Shown here: positions 1-8,687 of the stretch, piece by piece
Layout of the letters: every line of letters begins with the position of its first letter
Position numbering within the stretch: position 1 is the first letter of the stretch
NCBI GenBank assembly: GCA_900767465.1
Contig: CAAGAW010000020.1
Span: 1-64,000, forward strand
From: Clostridia bacterium
GTDB taxonomy: Bacteria; Bacillota; Clostridia; Christensenellales; Pumilibacteraceae
DNA: 64,000 bases
Reading direction: 5' to 3'
The notes under the pieces: model-generated
Told to the model about the DNA's origin: nothing
Database searches by the model: none
Seen by the model: only the letters and a program-made list of their open reading frames with translations
Program-made: the position numbers and the translations under genes

Positions 1-137
1 CAATCCCGATTCTAACTTAGTACACTGACTAATTTAATTCCGTAAATTGACTTTGTGTTTCAAATTCGCTTTTTTTGTTTTGCTTTTTCTATTCTCTTGT
101 CAACGTTCAGTGCCGTCCCTCGCGAGACAGCCTACAT

Positions 138-166
138 ATAATACCACATACCCAAACTTTTGTCAA
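138..166 (-). promoter_or_regulatory. Sigma-A-type promoter reading out of the window
   Basis: On the minus strand TTGACA (161-166) and TATTAT (138-143) are separated by 17 bp. No start codon with a ribosome binding site follows inside the window, so the transcript must serve a gene beyond position 1 after a leader of over 130 nt. Confidence 0.6.
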
Positions 167-332
167 CGGTTTTTAACAGGTTTTTTAAAGTTTTTTCGAC
201 AATTTTTTATCACGCCGTTTTTTGCCCTCGCATCGCCCGAAAACAATCGTTGCCGTCGCGCAATCGCTACGCTAAAGCAGCATCAACGCGCCCCACGGCA
301 AGATTTTTTTGCCGAAATTTTCCTTACCGTAC

Positions 333-360
333 TTGACATTTTTCCGGAATCCGCTATAAT
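333..360 (+). promoter_or_regulatory. Promoter of the MATE remnant
   Basis: TTGACA (333-338), 16 bp spacer, TATAAT (355-360). Transcription would start near 367, about 18 nt before a strong hairpin. Confidence 0.65.
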
Positions 361-384
361 ACCGGTCGTCGAGTAGCTATAAAA

Positions 385-424
385 GCGTAAGTCCGGACAA
401 AAAACGGGCTTACGTTTTTTTATT
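385..424 (+). terminator. Leader terminator or attenuator
   Basis: GCGTAAGTCCG pairs with CGGGCTTACG (ending 414) and is followed by a run of T. The 3' arm can also pair with a second CGTAAGCC copy just downstream (about 435-442), so an alternative structure is possible. It lies between a consensus promoter and the start codon at 462, as in an attenuator; it might simply end an upstream transcript. Confidence 0.6.
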
Positions 425-461
425 TTTCGTTACGTAAGCCGCAAAAGGAGAAAACCGAAAA

Positions 462-821
462 ATGGAAAAACCTAACAGAATGCAAACCGAAAGAATCCCG
501 AAGCTCCTCGTCGTTATGGGGCTGCCCGTCGTAATCCCGATGGTTCTTCAAGCCGTATATAATAATATAGTTGACAGCGCGTTCGTATCGAATATGGCTA
601 CGGGCGGCGAAGCGGCTCTCGGCGCGCTTGCCCTCGCGTTTCCGGTGCAGGTGCTGACGGTTGCGATCGCGATAGGCACGGGCGTGGGCGTAAAAACGCT
701 TTTGGCAAAATTTGCGCCCTCTTACGTATGGCGGTCGTTTCTGTTCGCCGAAGCCGTAACGGCAATCGTTGCCGTTTTACTTACCTCGAAATCGTTGAGA
801 AAGATCGGCGTGATTGCCTGA
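462..821 (+). pseudogene. MATE-family efflux transporter, internally deleted remnant
   Basis: The 119 residues start like a MATE multidrug/sodium antiporter: residues 1-81 cover the first helices with the typical QAVYNNIVD and GTGVGVK segments. Residues from about 84 ([13 protein letters not shown] onward) resemble the end of the same family. MATE proteins have about 450 residues and 12 helices, so some 330 residues are missing in frame and no transporter can form. The ribosome binding site (AAAGGAG) and promoter are intact. Assignment of the tail is by eye; the head is clear. A short functional membrane protein is possible but less likely. Confidence 0.7.
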
Positions 822-847
822 ATTGCGTACTGCCCACGTCGAAACGG

Positions 848-876
848 TTGACGTATCCTACTATGCGTGGTACAAT
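848..876 (+). promoter_or_regulatory. Promoter of AraC-type gene at 897
   Basis: TTGACG (848-853), 17 bp, TACAAT (871-876). The start site would fall near 883, right at the GAGGAG ribosome binding site, so the 5' leader is only about 14 nt. Confidence 0.65.
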
Positions 877-896
877 AAACGTGAGGAGAAACGGAA

Positions 897-1670
897 ATGA
901 AGATAACGCAGCTGCGACACGCATATCCGGAATTTGCCGGCTTTTGCATCGACAGGAGAAACGGACACGAAGATTATACGTTTTTGCATTTTTTCGGACC
1001 GATGACCGTGCTTACACGGGACGGGTACGTAAAAACCCCGCCGAACGCGTGCATTATCTACGCGCCCGCCGAACCGCAATTTTTCCGTTCGGACGAAAAA
1101 GTCATTCACGACTGGATACATTTCAGCGGAGACGACGCAAAGGACGCGCTCGAAAAACTCGGTATAGAAACAGACGTTTTGTATTATCCGCAACGCACGG
1201 AATTTATTACCGACCTTACCCGAAATCTCGAACGCGAGTTCTTTTCGGACAAGACGGGGCGAACGCGTATGCTCGAAATAAAATTCGACGAACTTCTGAT
1301 ACGGTTCGCGCGCGAGATCGGCGGCGAAACGAGTCACGTCGATCCCGAAACGAAAGCCAAGTTTTCGGCGTTGCGCCAGACCGTGTTCTCGTCGCTCGGA
1401 AACGCGTGGACGGTTGCCGATATGGCGAAAGAAGTCGCTTTGAGCGAATCGCGATTCTTTACGGTATACCGGGCGGTATTCGGAATGAGTCCCGTGTCCG
1501 ACCTTATCGCGGCGCGGACGAACGCGGCTAAATTTATGCTCACTTCGGGCAATCAGCCGATCGGCGAAATCGCACGTGCGCTCGGCTACGCAAACGTGAC
1601 GCATTTCATAAGGCAGTTCAAAGCGGCAGAGGGTGTTTCCCCTTCCTTGTACCGAAAAAGCGTGACTTGA
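897..1670 (+). CDS. AraC-family transcriptional regulator
   Basis: 257 residues, the usual length for a two-domain AraC protein. The N-terminal half (about 1-150) is a divergent cupin-like sensor. Residues about 160-257 hold the two helix-turn-helix motifs: VADMAKEVALSESRFFTVYR, then IGEIARALGYANVTHFIRQF, closing with the family PSLYR ending. The start is set by GAGGAG eight bases upstream. It follows the MATE remnant on the same strand and has its own promoter. The ligand is unknown; its target could be the transporter that has since decayed, but that is inference. Confidence 0.85.
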   Translation: MKITQLRHAYPEFAGFCIDRRNGHEDYTFLHFFGPMTVLTRDGYVKTPPNACIIYAPAEPQFFRSDEKVIHDWIHFSGDDAKDALEKLGIETDVLYYPQRTEFITDLTRNLEREFFSDKTGRTRMLEIKFDELLIRFAREIGGETSHVDPETKAKFSALRQTVFSSLGNAWTVADMAKEVALSESRFFTVYRAVFGMSPVSDLIAARTNAAKFMLTSGNQPIGEIARALGYANVTHFIRQFKAAEGVSPSLYRKSVT

Positions 1671-1868
1671 CCCCGCCGCGACAGAGAGCCACTGCAGGCA
1701 AGCAGGCGATGCCCGTACTTACTTTCGGCAGAGTTTCGTCAGGGCGTTCCTCTCCACCCGACGGGGGCAGCCCCGTAGGCAAGTATCCGTTCGGAACGTC
1801 GTTTCTTACCCCGGCCGTAAAACTATCGGAAATCAAAGATACTAAGCAGTTTATTCAAGATAATTGTT
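1671..1868. repeat. Degenerate dispersed repeat in intergenic space
   Basis: The gap between the AraC gene and capA begins with GC-rich non-coding sequence. Positions 1757-1795 (GGGGGCAGCCCCG, then GGCAAGTATCCG) resemble 22805-22832 (GGCAGGGAGCCCCTGCC, then GGCAAGTATTCG), so this is probably another copy of the intergenic repeat found after potA. No gene is visible. Confidence 0.4.
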
Positions 1869-1897
1869 TTGTTTTTCGCCGCGCCTCGTTGTATAAT
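1869..1897 (+). promoter_or_regulatory. Promoter of capA-like gene
   Basis: TTGTTT (1869-1874), 17 bp, TATAAT (1892-1897), giving a leader of about 67 nt before the ATG at 1971. Confidence 0.5.
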
Positions 1898-1970
1898 GTA
1901 GGTAAAACGAACTTCTTGAAAGCACTTTTCCGAGTCCTGTTCCGACAAGCATAAAACGCGAGGTGAAATT

Positions 1971-3125
1971 ATGAACGAACACCACGATCGTAAACCCGAA
2001 GAATGCACGATAACTTTTGCAGGCGATCTGCTTTGCCCCGTAGAACTCACCGAATGTACGGGCGGAAATTATGAGGTTTGCTTCGAAAAGATCGCGCCGT
2101 ATCTGAAAAAAGCCGACCTTACCGTCGCCAACCTCGAAACGCCCGTTGCGGGCGAGGATTTGCGATACACCTACGAAAAATACCGTTTCAACACGCCCGA
2201 AAGTTATCTCACCGCGATAAAATCGGCGGGGATTTCGTTTGTGTCGTGCGCGATGAACCACTGCATGGATCGAGACGAAATCGGGATCGACCGCACGCTC
2301 GACAACTGCCGCGCGGCGGGACTCGAAACGACGGGCATGTATAAAACCGAAGCCGACCGAGACAAGATTTCGGTAAAAAACATAGGCGGGATAAAGGTTG
2401 CTTTCGTAAACTATACTTACGGCACAAACGCGTTCGCTCACCGCACGTTCTTGCGCAACGGCTACAAAGTCAATCTGCTTCAGCCCGAAGAAACGCTCGA
2501 CGGCTCGATTCACCTGCTTAATTCGCCCGAACAAATCGAAGCGGACGTAAAACGGATCTATTCCGACGAAAAGGAAAAGTACGCGCCGATCGTAAACCCG
2601 TACCTGAATCGGCTGGAAAGAGATATAAAAGAGGCAAAAAAACAAGCCGATTTTGTCGTTATGTTGCTCCACTGCGGCGGGCAATACAACGCCGAAGTTG
2701 ACGCATACACGCGTTTCGTCGTCGGCAAAATCAAGGAATACGGCGCGGACGCTATCGTCGGACTTCACCCGCACATTATACAGAGAAGCGAGTACGCGGA
2801 CGGAATTTTTACGGCGTTCTGCCTCGGAAATTTTCTGTCCACCCGAATCGACGACAGCGGCGAAATCGACTGTCGTTATAACGCTGTTCTGAATATGCGC
2901 CTGTCAAAGCGTGCGGACGGCTCGATCGGGCAAAAATATTCGTTCGCGTTGTGCTATACCGACAGCAGTCTCGGTTACCCCGTGATCCGCAACACCGCCG
3001 AAATGTACGCCGAAAACCCGACCGCCGACCTTAAAGAAAAAATCCTGTTTTACGCCTCGCGCTTCGCCGGCGGCGCAAACTACGACGAAGTGAAATCCGA
3101 ATACGATATCCCGTTCGGGAAGTAA
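1971..3125 (+). CDS. CapA-family (PGA_cap) metallophosphatase-like protein
   Basis: 384 residues. The calcineurin-like metal-binding motifs of the CapA/PGA_cap family appear in order: FAGDLL near residue 18, ANLETP near 50, a CAMNHCMDR motif near 90, LLHCGG near 230 and GLHPHIIQ near 265. Family members take part in poly-gamma-glutamate or capsule synthesis, but most are uncharacterised. No signal peptide or membrane anchor is visible, so it is probably cytoplasmic, unlike classical CapA. No capBC partners lie nearby, so a role in polyglutamate synthesis is unsupported. It stands alone with its own promoter and an AGGTG ribosome binding site. The family call is firm, the function open. Confidence 0.8.
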   Translation: MNEHHDRKPEECTITFAGDLLCPVELTECTGGNYEVCFEKIAPYLKKADLTVANLETPVAGEDLRYTYEKYRFNTPESYLTAIKSAGISFVSCAMNHCMDRDEIGIDRTLDNCRAAGLETTGMYKTEADRDKISVKNIGGIKVAFVNYTYGTNAFAHRTFLRNGYKVNLLQPEETLDGSIHLLNSPEQIEADVKRIYSDEKEKYAPIVNPYLNRLERDIKEAKKQADFVVMLLHCGGQYNAEVDAYTRFVVGKIKEYGADAIVGLHPHIIQRSEYADGIFTAFCLGNFLSTRIDDSGEIDCRYNAVLNMRLSKRADGSIGQKYSFALCYTDSSLGYPVIRNTAEMYAENPTADLKEKILFYASRFAGGANYDEVKSEYDIPFGK

Positions 3126-3177
3126 ACCGACGTTTTTATAATGTCGTCTCTATAATAAAGACACCGCTCAATAAAAC

Positions 3178-3212
3178 AACATGCCCGAAGGCGAACCGCC
3201 GTCGGGCATGTT
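3178..3212. terminator. Hairpin after capA-like gene
   Basis: Perfect 11 bp stem, AACATGCCCGA against TCGGGCATGTT, between convergent genes. It lacks a T-run, so it is a weak terminator; a poorer hairpin followed by TTTTTT sits at about 3230-3256. Confidence 0.45.
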
Positions 3213-3350
3213 AACGCTATGAATGTCTTTTCCCGTCTCGATAGAGGGCTTTTTTCGTCCGCACCTACCGAGACAGCGGGCAATATTTATCCGAAAAAAA
3301 AGTTGATTTGTCATTAAAATACGTATACGTATGCGCGTTTTTACGACGTA

Positions 3351-4271
3351 TCATCTTTTTATTTCAATGTCGGGCCGAACGTCGGCAAGATATTTTCCGA
3401 CACGATCGACGATCGCTCCGAACTCTGTTTTGTCGGGAACGACGGCGGACTCCGCGCCGTAATTCAAACCGAGCGCGGCGTACTTTGACTTTGCGTAGTC
3501 GTGATACGACAAGATACGCAAGGCGCGGACGCTCTTGATTTCCGCTATGAATTTTACGATTCCGTCGATTTCGCCGTCGTTATACTTCGGTACGTAAGGT
3601 ACGCGGATTTCGACGGGCGCGCCGACTTTACCGAGAAAACGAAGATTGTCGAGTATGAGCGCATTGCCCCTGCCCGTGCAATTTTTATGCACCTTAGGAT
3701 CGATTGCTTTGACGTCGTACAAAAACGCGTCGGTATACGGCAAAACTTTTTCTATCGCCTCGCGCGCGACCGCACCGCAAGTATCGACAGCCGTCGAAAC
3801 GCCGACGGCTTTTATTCTTTTCAGTAGGTCTGCCGCCGCGTCCGCCTGCATCAGCGGTTCGCCGCCCGAAACGGTAACGCCGCCGCCCGACGAATCGAAA
3901 AACGGTTTATCTTTGATAAGTTCGGCAGCAAGAGCCGCGGTATCGACTGTTTTTCCGTAAAGTTCGATTGCGTTTTCGTGGCAAACTACGGCGCATTTTC
4001 CGCACCCCGTGCAACGATTCCGATCGAAAACCCGAAACGGTTTTCCGTCTCTATTCTCTATTTTGTTACAGCCGTTCGGACAAACTTCGGCGCATTTGCC
4101 GCAGAAAACGCATTTATGTTCGTAAAATCCAACCTGTACGCCGCACGAAATACACTCGGGGTTATGACACCACTTGCACGCGAGCGGACACCCTTTAAAA
4201 AACACGGTCGTACGTATCCCGTCGCCGTCGTGCACGGCAAACCTTTTTACGCTTACGATATTCGCTTTCAT
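3351..4271 (-). CDS. Glycyl-radical enzyme activating protein (radical SAM)
   Basis: 306 residues. It installs the glycyl radical on its partner by reductive cleavage of S-adenosylmethionine. The radical-SAM cluster is C28-x3-C32-x2-C35 within CPLACKWC. Two ferredoxin-like 4Fe-4S sites follow at C54/57/60/64 and C87/90/93/97, then the GGEP motif (SGGEPLM). An eight-iron insert of this kind is typical of activases of dehydratase- and lyase-type glycyl radical enzymes. The start at 4271 is chosen over an upstream ATG because CGGAGG lies just before it and the family begins at this point. It follows the glycyl radical enzyme by 11 bp in one operon, so it is surely that enzyme's activase. Confidence 0.93.
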   Translation of the reverse strand: MKANIVSVKRFAVHDGDGIRTTVFFKGCPLACKWCHNPECISCGVQVGFYEHKCVFCGKCAEVCPNGCNKIENRDGKPFRVFDRNRCTGCGKCAVVCHENAIELYGKTVDTAALAAELIKDKPFFDSSGGGVTVSGGEPLMQADAAADLLKRIKAVGVSTAVDTCGAVAREAIEKVLPYTDAFLYDVKAIDPKVHKNCTGRGNALILDNLRFLGKVGAPVEIRVPYVPKYNDGEIDGIVKFIAEIKSVRALRILSYHDYAKSKYAALGLNYGAESAVVPDKTEFGAIVDRVGKYLADVRPDIEIKR

Positions 4272-4282
4272 TTCGTCCTCCG

Positions 4283-6517
4283 CTAACCGTTGATTTCGGC
4301 GCGACGGATATAAGCGTCCTGTTCGTCCTTCGGAAGATTGTTCCAAAGCACGTTCCAGCCGCAAACGCGAACCTGCAGATTGCGGTACTTTTCGGGGTTC
4401 TTCTGCGCGTCGCGAAGCGTGCCCGTGTCGAGCACGTTGAACTGAATACTCATACCGCCGCCGCGCATATACGTTTTAAGAAGTCCTTTCATCGCCGTGA
4501 GTCCGTCCTCCCCCGCGCACGCCGACGGATGAATCCACGCGTCGAGACCGTAACTTTCGCAGTAGGTATAAGGTCGGGTTCCGAGCGCGGAAAGAATAAG
4601 CGCGGTAACGCCCTCGCGGTCGGCGCCGATCGATGGCGAACCGTTTTTGCCGATCTCCTCGCCGCGTTTTCTGCCGTCGGGCGTAGCGGCGGTCTTTTCG
4701 CCTTCCCACTTGAACATCATCGCCGTATGCATAATCGCTTTATAAACTCCGCCGCGAGCGTTTTCGCGACCGTTTACCGAGTTGGCGAAATATGCCGCGA
4801 GAGCGTCGGCGATTCCGTCCGCCTCGTTATCGCCGTTGCCGTATTTCGGAGCGGACCCTGCGAGACGGCGCAAATCTTCGTAACCTTCCCAATTTGCGTC
4901 GAGCGCGGCTTTAAGAACCTCGAGCGTGACGATTTTGTCGTCGTAAACGAGTTTTTTAACTGCAACAACCGAATCGACAAGCGTCGCAAACCCGCAGTTG
5001 AGTACGGAGGAGTTATTGAATTTAACGCCGTTCTGGTACGCGTCTCTTCCCTTTTCGAGCGCGCCTTCTATGGTCGCCGTATAAGTTAAAGACGGGTTGA
5101 CGTACGAAAAATAACGCTCGTACGAACGCGAAACGGATATCGCCTTTTCGATCAGCGCGCGCCACTGTCGGATTACCGCGTAGTAGAAATCGTCGAACGT
5201 TTTAAGTCCGGCTAAATCTCCCGTTTTTAAGCCGAGATCGCCGGCGAGAACGTAATCGTAACCGTCGGAAAAAACGTACTCGACCGCTTTTGCGGCGTTT
5301 ACGTAACCGGTAGTCGACGAAACTTCGTTTGCGCGAACGCCCGTTTCGTAACACCCGCGAATATCCGCATCGCGCGCCTCCGCTTCGGTCGCGCCGTAAG
5401 CCGTAATCGCGCGCATAAAGCCGGATTCGCAACAAAAAACGATACTGCTATGCCCGCGCCGGATCATATCGCACGCCTTGTCAAGCAGTTTTTCGGGTGT
5501 GTTTTCGTTGATTTTCAGTTGAATTTTGGGGTTGTATATCCCCATTCCGTCGTAAACGTCCAGAATTTCGTACGAGAGTTCGTTGTATTTCGTTTCGCCG
5601 TGCTCGTTCGTTCCGCCGAGGTAGAACGGCTGACCCCAGTAATTGCCGATCGCCGCCCACTGAAACATGAAGTATCTTAAAAACTCGCGGATTTGCTCGC
5701 GCGAAAACGTGCCGCTCGCAAGATCTCGCATGTAAAATTCGTAAAGCGAACCGTCAAGACCGTTGCCGAGCGACCGTACCTGATACGAATCGAAACACTC
5801 GGAAACCATAAAATAAACGAACATCGTTTGCGTCGCTTCGTAGAAGTCGGACGGCGCACCGTCGCGAATGTTTTTAAGGCACGAGGCAATACGCGGCAAT
5901 TTTTCCGACTTCTCGTCTTTCCTGCTTTCGGCGAGACGATTAAGCCTGTCCAGAAGTCGCAGAATCGCCTCGTAAAGCGTTATGATCCCGTCGAAAAGTC
6001 CGCGTTTTTCTTCGGTAAGCGTGCCGAGTGTCGCGTGCAGACTTTTATACTTTTTCACGCGATCGAGAAGTCCCGGAAATCCGAGCGTCAGAACGCTTTT
6101 CCAGTCGGGGACGACGTGATCGAAGTCCGGCCAGATAACGTCCGCGCCGGAATCGGACATTTTACGCATTTCTTCGGCTTCGCTTTTAAGTTTTCCGCCG
6201 AAAATTTCGTTTCGCCACACGTCGAGCGTTACCGAGTTGGCGAGCCTGTTAAGACTGTAAAGACCGACGTAATAATCACGGTCGTTTACGTCGATGCGCG
6301 TATTGTCAAGCACGTAAGCAACCGCTTTCGCTTTGATTTCCGAATGAGAAAGTCCGCCGAAGTCGAGACTTTTTAACCCCGCGAGTATTTCCTCGTCGGA
6401 TTTTCCCGTGCTTTCGTCAAAATCGTAGCCGTGATACGCCATACGCCTGAACGCGTCGAACGGCTCGTCTTGTCTGTGATACTTATCCGCTATAAAATCC
6501 CTGTCGCGATCGAACAT
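4283..6517 (-). CDS. Glycyl radical enzyme of the pyruvate formate-lyase superfamily, substrate unknown
   Basis: 744 residues, near the superfamily norm. The radical glycine is G720 in RVCGWN, close to the C-terminus as expected. The active-site cysteine is C389 in GCYETG, with glutamate two residues on. This C-x-E pattern is that of dehydratases and C-C/C-N/C-S lyases; true pyruvate formate-lyase has Cys-Cys. The second half of the glycyl motif (WNNLPKDEQDAYIRR) departs from characterised classes. It is co-transcribed with an activase and divergent from an AraC gene, with no microcompartment genes around. The reaction cannot be named; a sugar-derived diol or an osmolyte would fit the context. 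Confidence 0.85.
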   Translation of the reverse strand: MFDRDRDFIADKYHRQDEPFDAFRRMAYHGYDFDESTGKSDEEILAGLKSLDFGGLSHSEIKAKAVAYVLDNTRIDVNDRDYYVGLYSLNRLANSVTLDVWRNEIFGGKLKSEAEEMRKMSDSGADVIWPDFDHVVPDWKSVLTLGFPGLLDRVKKYKSLHATLGTLTEEKRGLFDGIITLYEAILRLLDRLNRLAESRKDEKSEKLPRIASCLKNIRDGAPSDFYEATQTMFVYFMVSECFDSYQVRSLGNGLDGSLYEFYMRDLASGTFSREQIREFLRYFMFQWAAIGNYWGQPFYLGGTNEHGETKYNELSYEILDVYDGMGIYNPKIQLKINENTPEKLLDKACDMIRRGHSSIVFCCESGFMRAITAYGATEAEARDADIRGCYETGVRANEVSSTTGYVNAAKAVEYVFSDGYDYVLAGDLGLKTGDLAGLKTFDDFYYAVIRQWRALIEKAISVSRSYERYFSYVNPSLTYTATIEGALEKGRDAYQNGVKFNNSSVLNCGFATLVDSVVAVKKLVYDDKIVTLEVLKAALDANWEGYEDLRRLAGSAPKYGNGDNEADGIADALAAYFANSVNGRENARGGVYKAIMHTAMMFKWEGEKTAATPDGRKRGEEIGKNGSPSIGADREGVTALILSALGTRPYTYCESYGLDAWIHPSACAGEDGLTAMKGLLKTYMRGGGMSIQFNVLDTGTLRDAQKNPEKYRNLQVRVCGWNVLWNNLPKDEQDAYIRRAEING

Positions 6518-6543
6518 TCAGTTTCACCTCACTTTCGTTTACA

Positions 6544-6572
6544 ATTATACGCCCTCACGGGACGAAAAGCAA
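6544..6572 (-). promoter_or_regulatory. Promoter of glycyl radical enzyme operon
   Basis: TTGCTT (6567-6572), 17 bp, TATAAT (6544-6549). The poor -35 box suggests activator dependence, fitting the divergent AraC regulator. An AAACGTTT palindrome at 6584-6591 lies between the two divergent promoters and could be part of its site. Confidence 0.5.
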
Positions 6573-6589
6573 TGACGACAACGAAACGT

Positions 6590-6618
6590 TTGACTTTTCC
6601 GAAACTAAAATGTATAAT
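6590..6618 (+). promoter_or_regulatory. Promoter of AraC gene, adjacent to the start codon
   Basis: TTGACT (6590-6595), 17 bp, TATAAT (6613-6618). Only six bases separate the -10 box from ATG at 6625, so the expected transcription start is the A of that ATG. Confidence 0.7.
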
Positions 6619-6624
6619 ATCCGT

Positions 6625-7419
6625 ATGAACGAAAACAAATTTTTTACGACAGATCTTCAACAAATAACCGTTACTCTGGCTATTTACGTACCTGTAGGCA
6701 GCCAGAAACGCGTACATATCGATCGTGCGGATCACGGCTTTTTTCTGAACGTAAACGCCGAATCGGTTGTCGGATTCGACACAGGCAAAACCATAACGGT
6801 AAAAAACGGACAAATAGGTTATCTGCCGCGTTCGTCGAATTATACCGTTAAAAATATGTCGGGAAGCGGCGGGTGTTACGCTATAAACTTTCTTTGTCCT
6901 CCGCTTGACGGCGCCGAGCCGTTTGTGGTGACGGCGAAAAACCGCGACGCGTTCGTTTCCGCATTCCGCAAAGCGTCTCAGGCGTTCCTGTCCCGTCGCG
7001 AAGGATACAACGAAGTATGTCTTGCGATGCTCGCCGCCGCGGCAGCGCGGATAAAAAGCGAAAACGCATACGTCCCGAGCGGTAAAGCGGAAATTCTCCG
7101 ACCTGCGCTCGACTGCGCGCACGAAAAATACACCGATCCCAACCTTACCGTGCCGGACCTTGCGACCGCCGCCGGAATAAGCGAAGTATACCTTCGACGA
7201 CTGTTTTTATCCGTATACGGCGAAAAGCCCTCCGAATACATAACGAATCTGAGATTGAACCGCGCAAAAGAACTTCTTAAAAGCAGAACCTGCGGCGTCG
7301 GCGAAGCCGCCGCTTTAAGCGGTTTCGGCGACGTTTACCACTTCTCGCGACTTTTTAAACGCGAAGTCGGCGTTACGCCGTCCGAATACTCCGGAATAAA
7401 GCGACCGGGTGCGGAATAA
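6625..7419 (+). CDS. AraC-family regulator of the adjacent glycyl radical enzyme (inferred), leaderless candidate
   Basis: 264 residues. N-terminal AraC cupin domain; the C-terminal helix-turn-helix pair spans about residues 165-258 (VPDLATAAGISEVYLRRLF and VGEAAALSGFGDVYHFSRLF), ending TPSEYSG. An in-frame ATG at 6610 is rejected because it lies inside the promoter, upstream of the predicted transcription start. From 6625 there is no Shine-Dalgarno sequence, so the mRNA would be leaderless. It is divergent from the glycyl radical enzyme operon, the usual arrangement for a local activator responding to that pathway's substrate. Confidence 0.87.
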   Translation: MNENKFFTTDLQQITVTLAIYVPVGSQKRVHIDRADHGFFLNVNAESVVGFDTGKTITVKNGQIGYLPRSSNYTVKNMSGSGGCYAINFLCPPLDGAEPFVVTAKNRDAFVSAFRKASQAFLSRREGYNEVCLAMLAAAAARIKSENAYVPSGKAEILRPALDCAHEKYTDPNLTVPDLATAAGISEVYLRRLFLSVYGEKPSEYITNLRLNRAKELLKSRTCGVGEAAALSGFGDVYHFSRLFKREVGVTPSEYSGIKRPGAE

Positions 7420-7432
7420 TCGTTTTAAAATC

Positions 7433-7465
7433 AACCCCCGTACGATTGCGTTTCGTACGGGGGTT
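7433..7465. terminator. Bidirectional terminator
   Basis: A 13 bp perfect stem (AACCCCCGTACGA with its complement) between convergent genes. T-rich sequence on both sides lets it serve the AraC gene and the glycosyltransferase. Confidence 0.8.
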
Positions 7466-7505
7466 GCAAAATCATGATACGTATGTGCGTTTTAACGACG
7501 CGTTA

Positions 7506-8675
7506 TTATTTTTCTTCGGTTTTTTCTTTCGCAATAGCGGCGGACTTTTTCCCGAATCGTTCGACCGTTTCGACGAACATCCGCTCCATTTTCTCCATAC
7601 ACTGAGTCTGTCCGAAGTCGTCCACGGCTAACGCGGCATACTTTTTGCTCCACTCGGCGCGTTTTTCGGGGTGTTCGATCCACCAGTCGATTTTTGCGGC
7701 GAGATCTTTCGGCTTACCGGGCGCAAACAGACTTTCGGGGCAAAGCGCGTAGTCCTTGGTTGCGCTTTTGGGCGAATTGCACATTATCGGAACGGTTCCG
7801 CACGCAATCGCCTCGAGACACCCTATTCCCTCCGCTTCGACCGTAGCGGCGTGAACGTAAAGGTATGATTCGTTAAGCTTTTCGACGAGTTCGTCACGCG
7901 AAAAGAACCTGAATTCGGCGTTTACTTTTCTGCGCGCCACGCGCTTATGAAGGTAGTCCGAAAGCGGACCGCTGCCGGCAAACGTAATTTTGATTTTGTC
8001 GCGGTACTTCGAGCGACTCACGGCGTCGATAAGTTCTTTCTGATTTTTCTCGCGGGCGAGTCTTCCGGTGTAAATTATGCGATAAATTCCGTCGGACGTG
8101 TCAGGCTCCGAGATCGGACGAAAACGATCGTTTACTCCGTTCGAGATAACGTAACCGTTGGTTTTGCCGAACATGCCCTCGTAAAGATTCCGCAAAAACT
8201 GCGTAACGTAATGCACGGCGTCGCATTTTCCGATGATCTCGAAAAAGTGATCGTACACCACGCGATTGGCGATTCTTATTCCGCCCATACGAAGGTGCAT
8301 AGAAAAGTTTTCCGCCATAAGGTGAACGCCGGCGGTCGTGGGAATTCCGCATTCTTTGGCGACTTTAAGCGCGGCTTTGCTGAGAGTGAACGGAAGCATA
8401 AGATGAACTATGTCCGCACCCTCGACGGCGGCACGCACTACGGTTTCGTCCGGTCTGGCAAGCGAGACCCCGTTGCGTTTAACGTAATCGTCGAATATTC
8501 CGAACGAACGGGTCGGTACGACGTAAAACCCGTCGACGCCGGATTTGGTTTCGTCCGGACAAAGCACCCGGACGTCGTGCCCGACGGATTTAAGATACCG
8601 TATAAGATTCATCTCGGCGATGACGACGCCGTTGTTTTCTTCCCCTAATACGTCGCAAACGACGGTTATTATCAT
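7506..8675 (-). CDS. Glycosyltransferase, GT-B fold, GT4-like
   Basis: 389 residues without signal peptide or membrane helices. The C-terminal nucleotide-sugar lobe has GRLAREKNQKELI near residue 210 and the E-x7-E signature in EAEGIGCLEAIACG near 285-298. The N-terminal lobe starts with a beta strand and a substrate loop (ENNGVVIAE). Such enzymes add sugars to lipids, teichoic acid or polysaccharide at the inner membrane face; a diacylglycerol or phosphatidylinositol-type acceptor is typical but unproven. It is the second gene of an operon, 12 bp behind the phosphoribosyltransferase gene. The lysine-rich C-terminus (AIAKEKTEEK) may help membrane association. Confidence 0.85.
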   Translation of the reverse strand: MIITVVCDVLGEENNGVVIAEMNLIRYLKSVGHDVRVLCPDETKSGVDGFYVVPTRSFGIFDDYVKRNGVSLARPDETVVRAAVEGADIVHLMLPFTLSKAALKVAKECGIPTTAGVHLMAENFSMHLRMGGIRIANRVVYDHFFEIIGKCDAVHYVTQFLRNLYEGMFGKTNGYVISNGVNDRFRPISEPDTSDGIYRIIYTGRLAREKNQKELIDAVSRSKYRDKIKITFAGSGPLSDYLHKRVARRKVNAEFRFFSRDELVEKLNESYLYVHAATVEAEGIGCLEAIACGTVPIMCNSPKSATKDYALCPESLFAPGKPKDLAAKIDWWIEHPEKRAEWSKKYAALAVDDFGQTQCMEKMERMFVETVERFGKKSAAIAKEKTEEK

Positions 8676-8687
8676 ATAAAACCCTCC

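Larger units (their letters stand above)
1..461. other. Non-coding region at left edge
   Basis: AT-rich stretch without a convincing gene. It holds a minus-strand promoter pointing out of the window, then a plus-strand promoter and a terminator-like hairpin before the MATE remnant. A 109-codon open frame from 47 is rejected because it has no ribosome binding site and low-complexity composition. Confidence 0.6.

Noticed and set aside
47..376. 109-residue frame at the left edge
   Set aside because: Phe/Leu-rich low-complexity translation of AT-rich DNA that crosses the promoter at 333-360.
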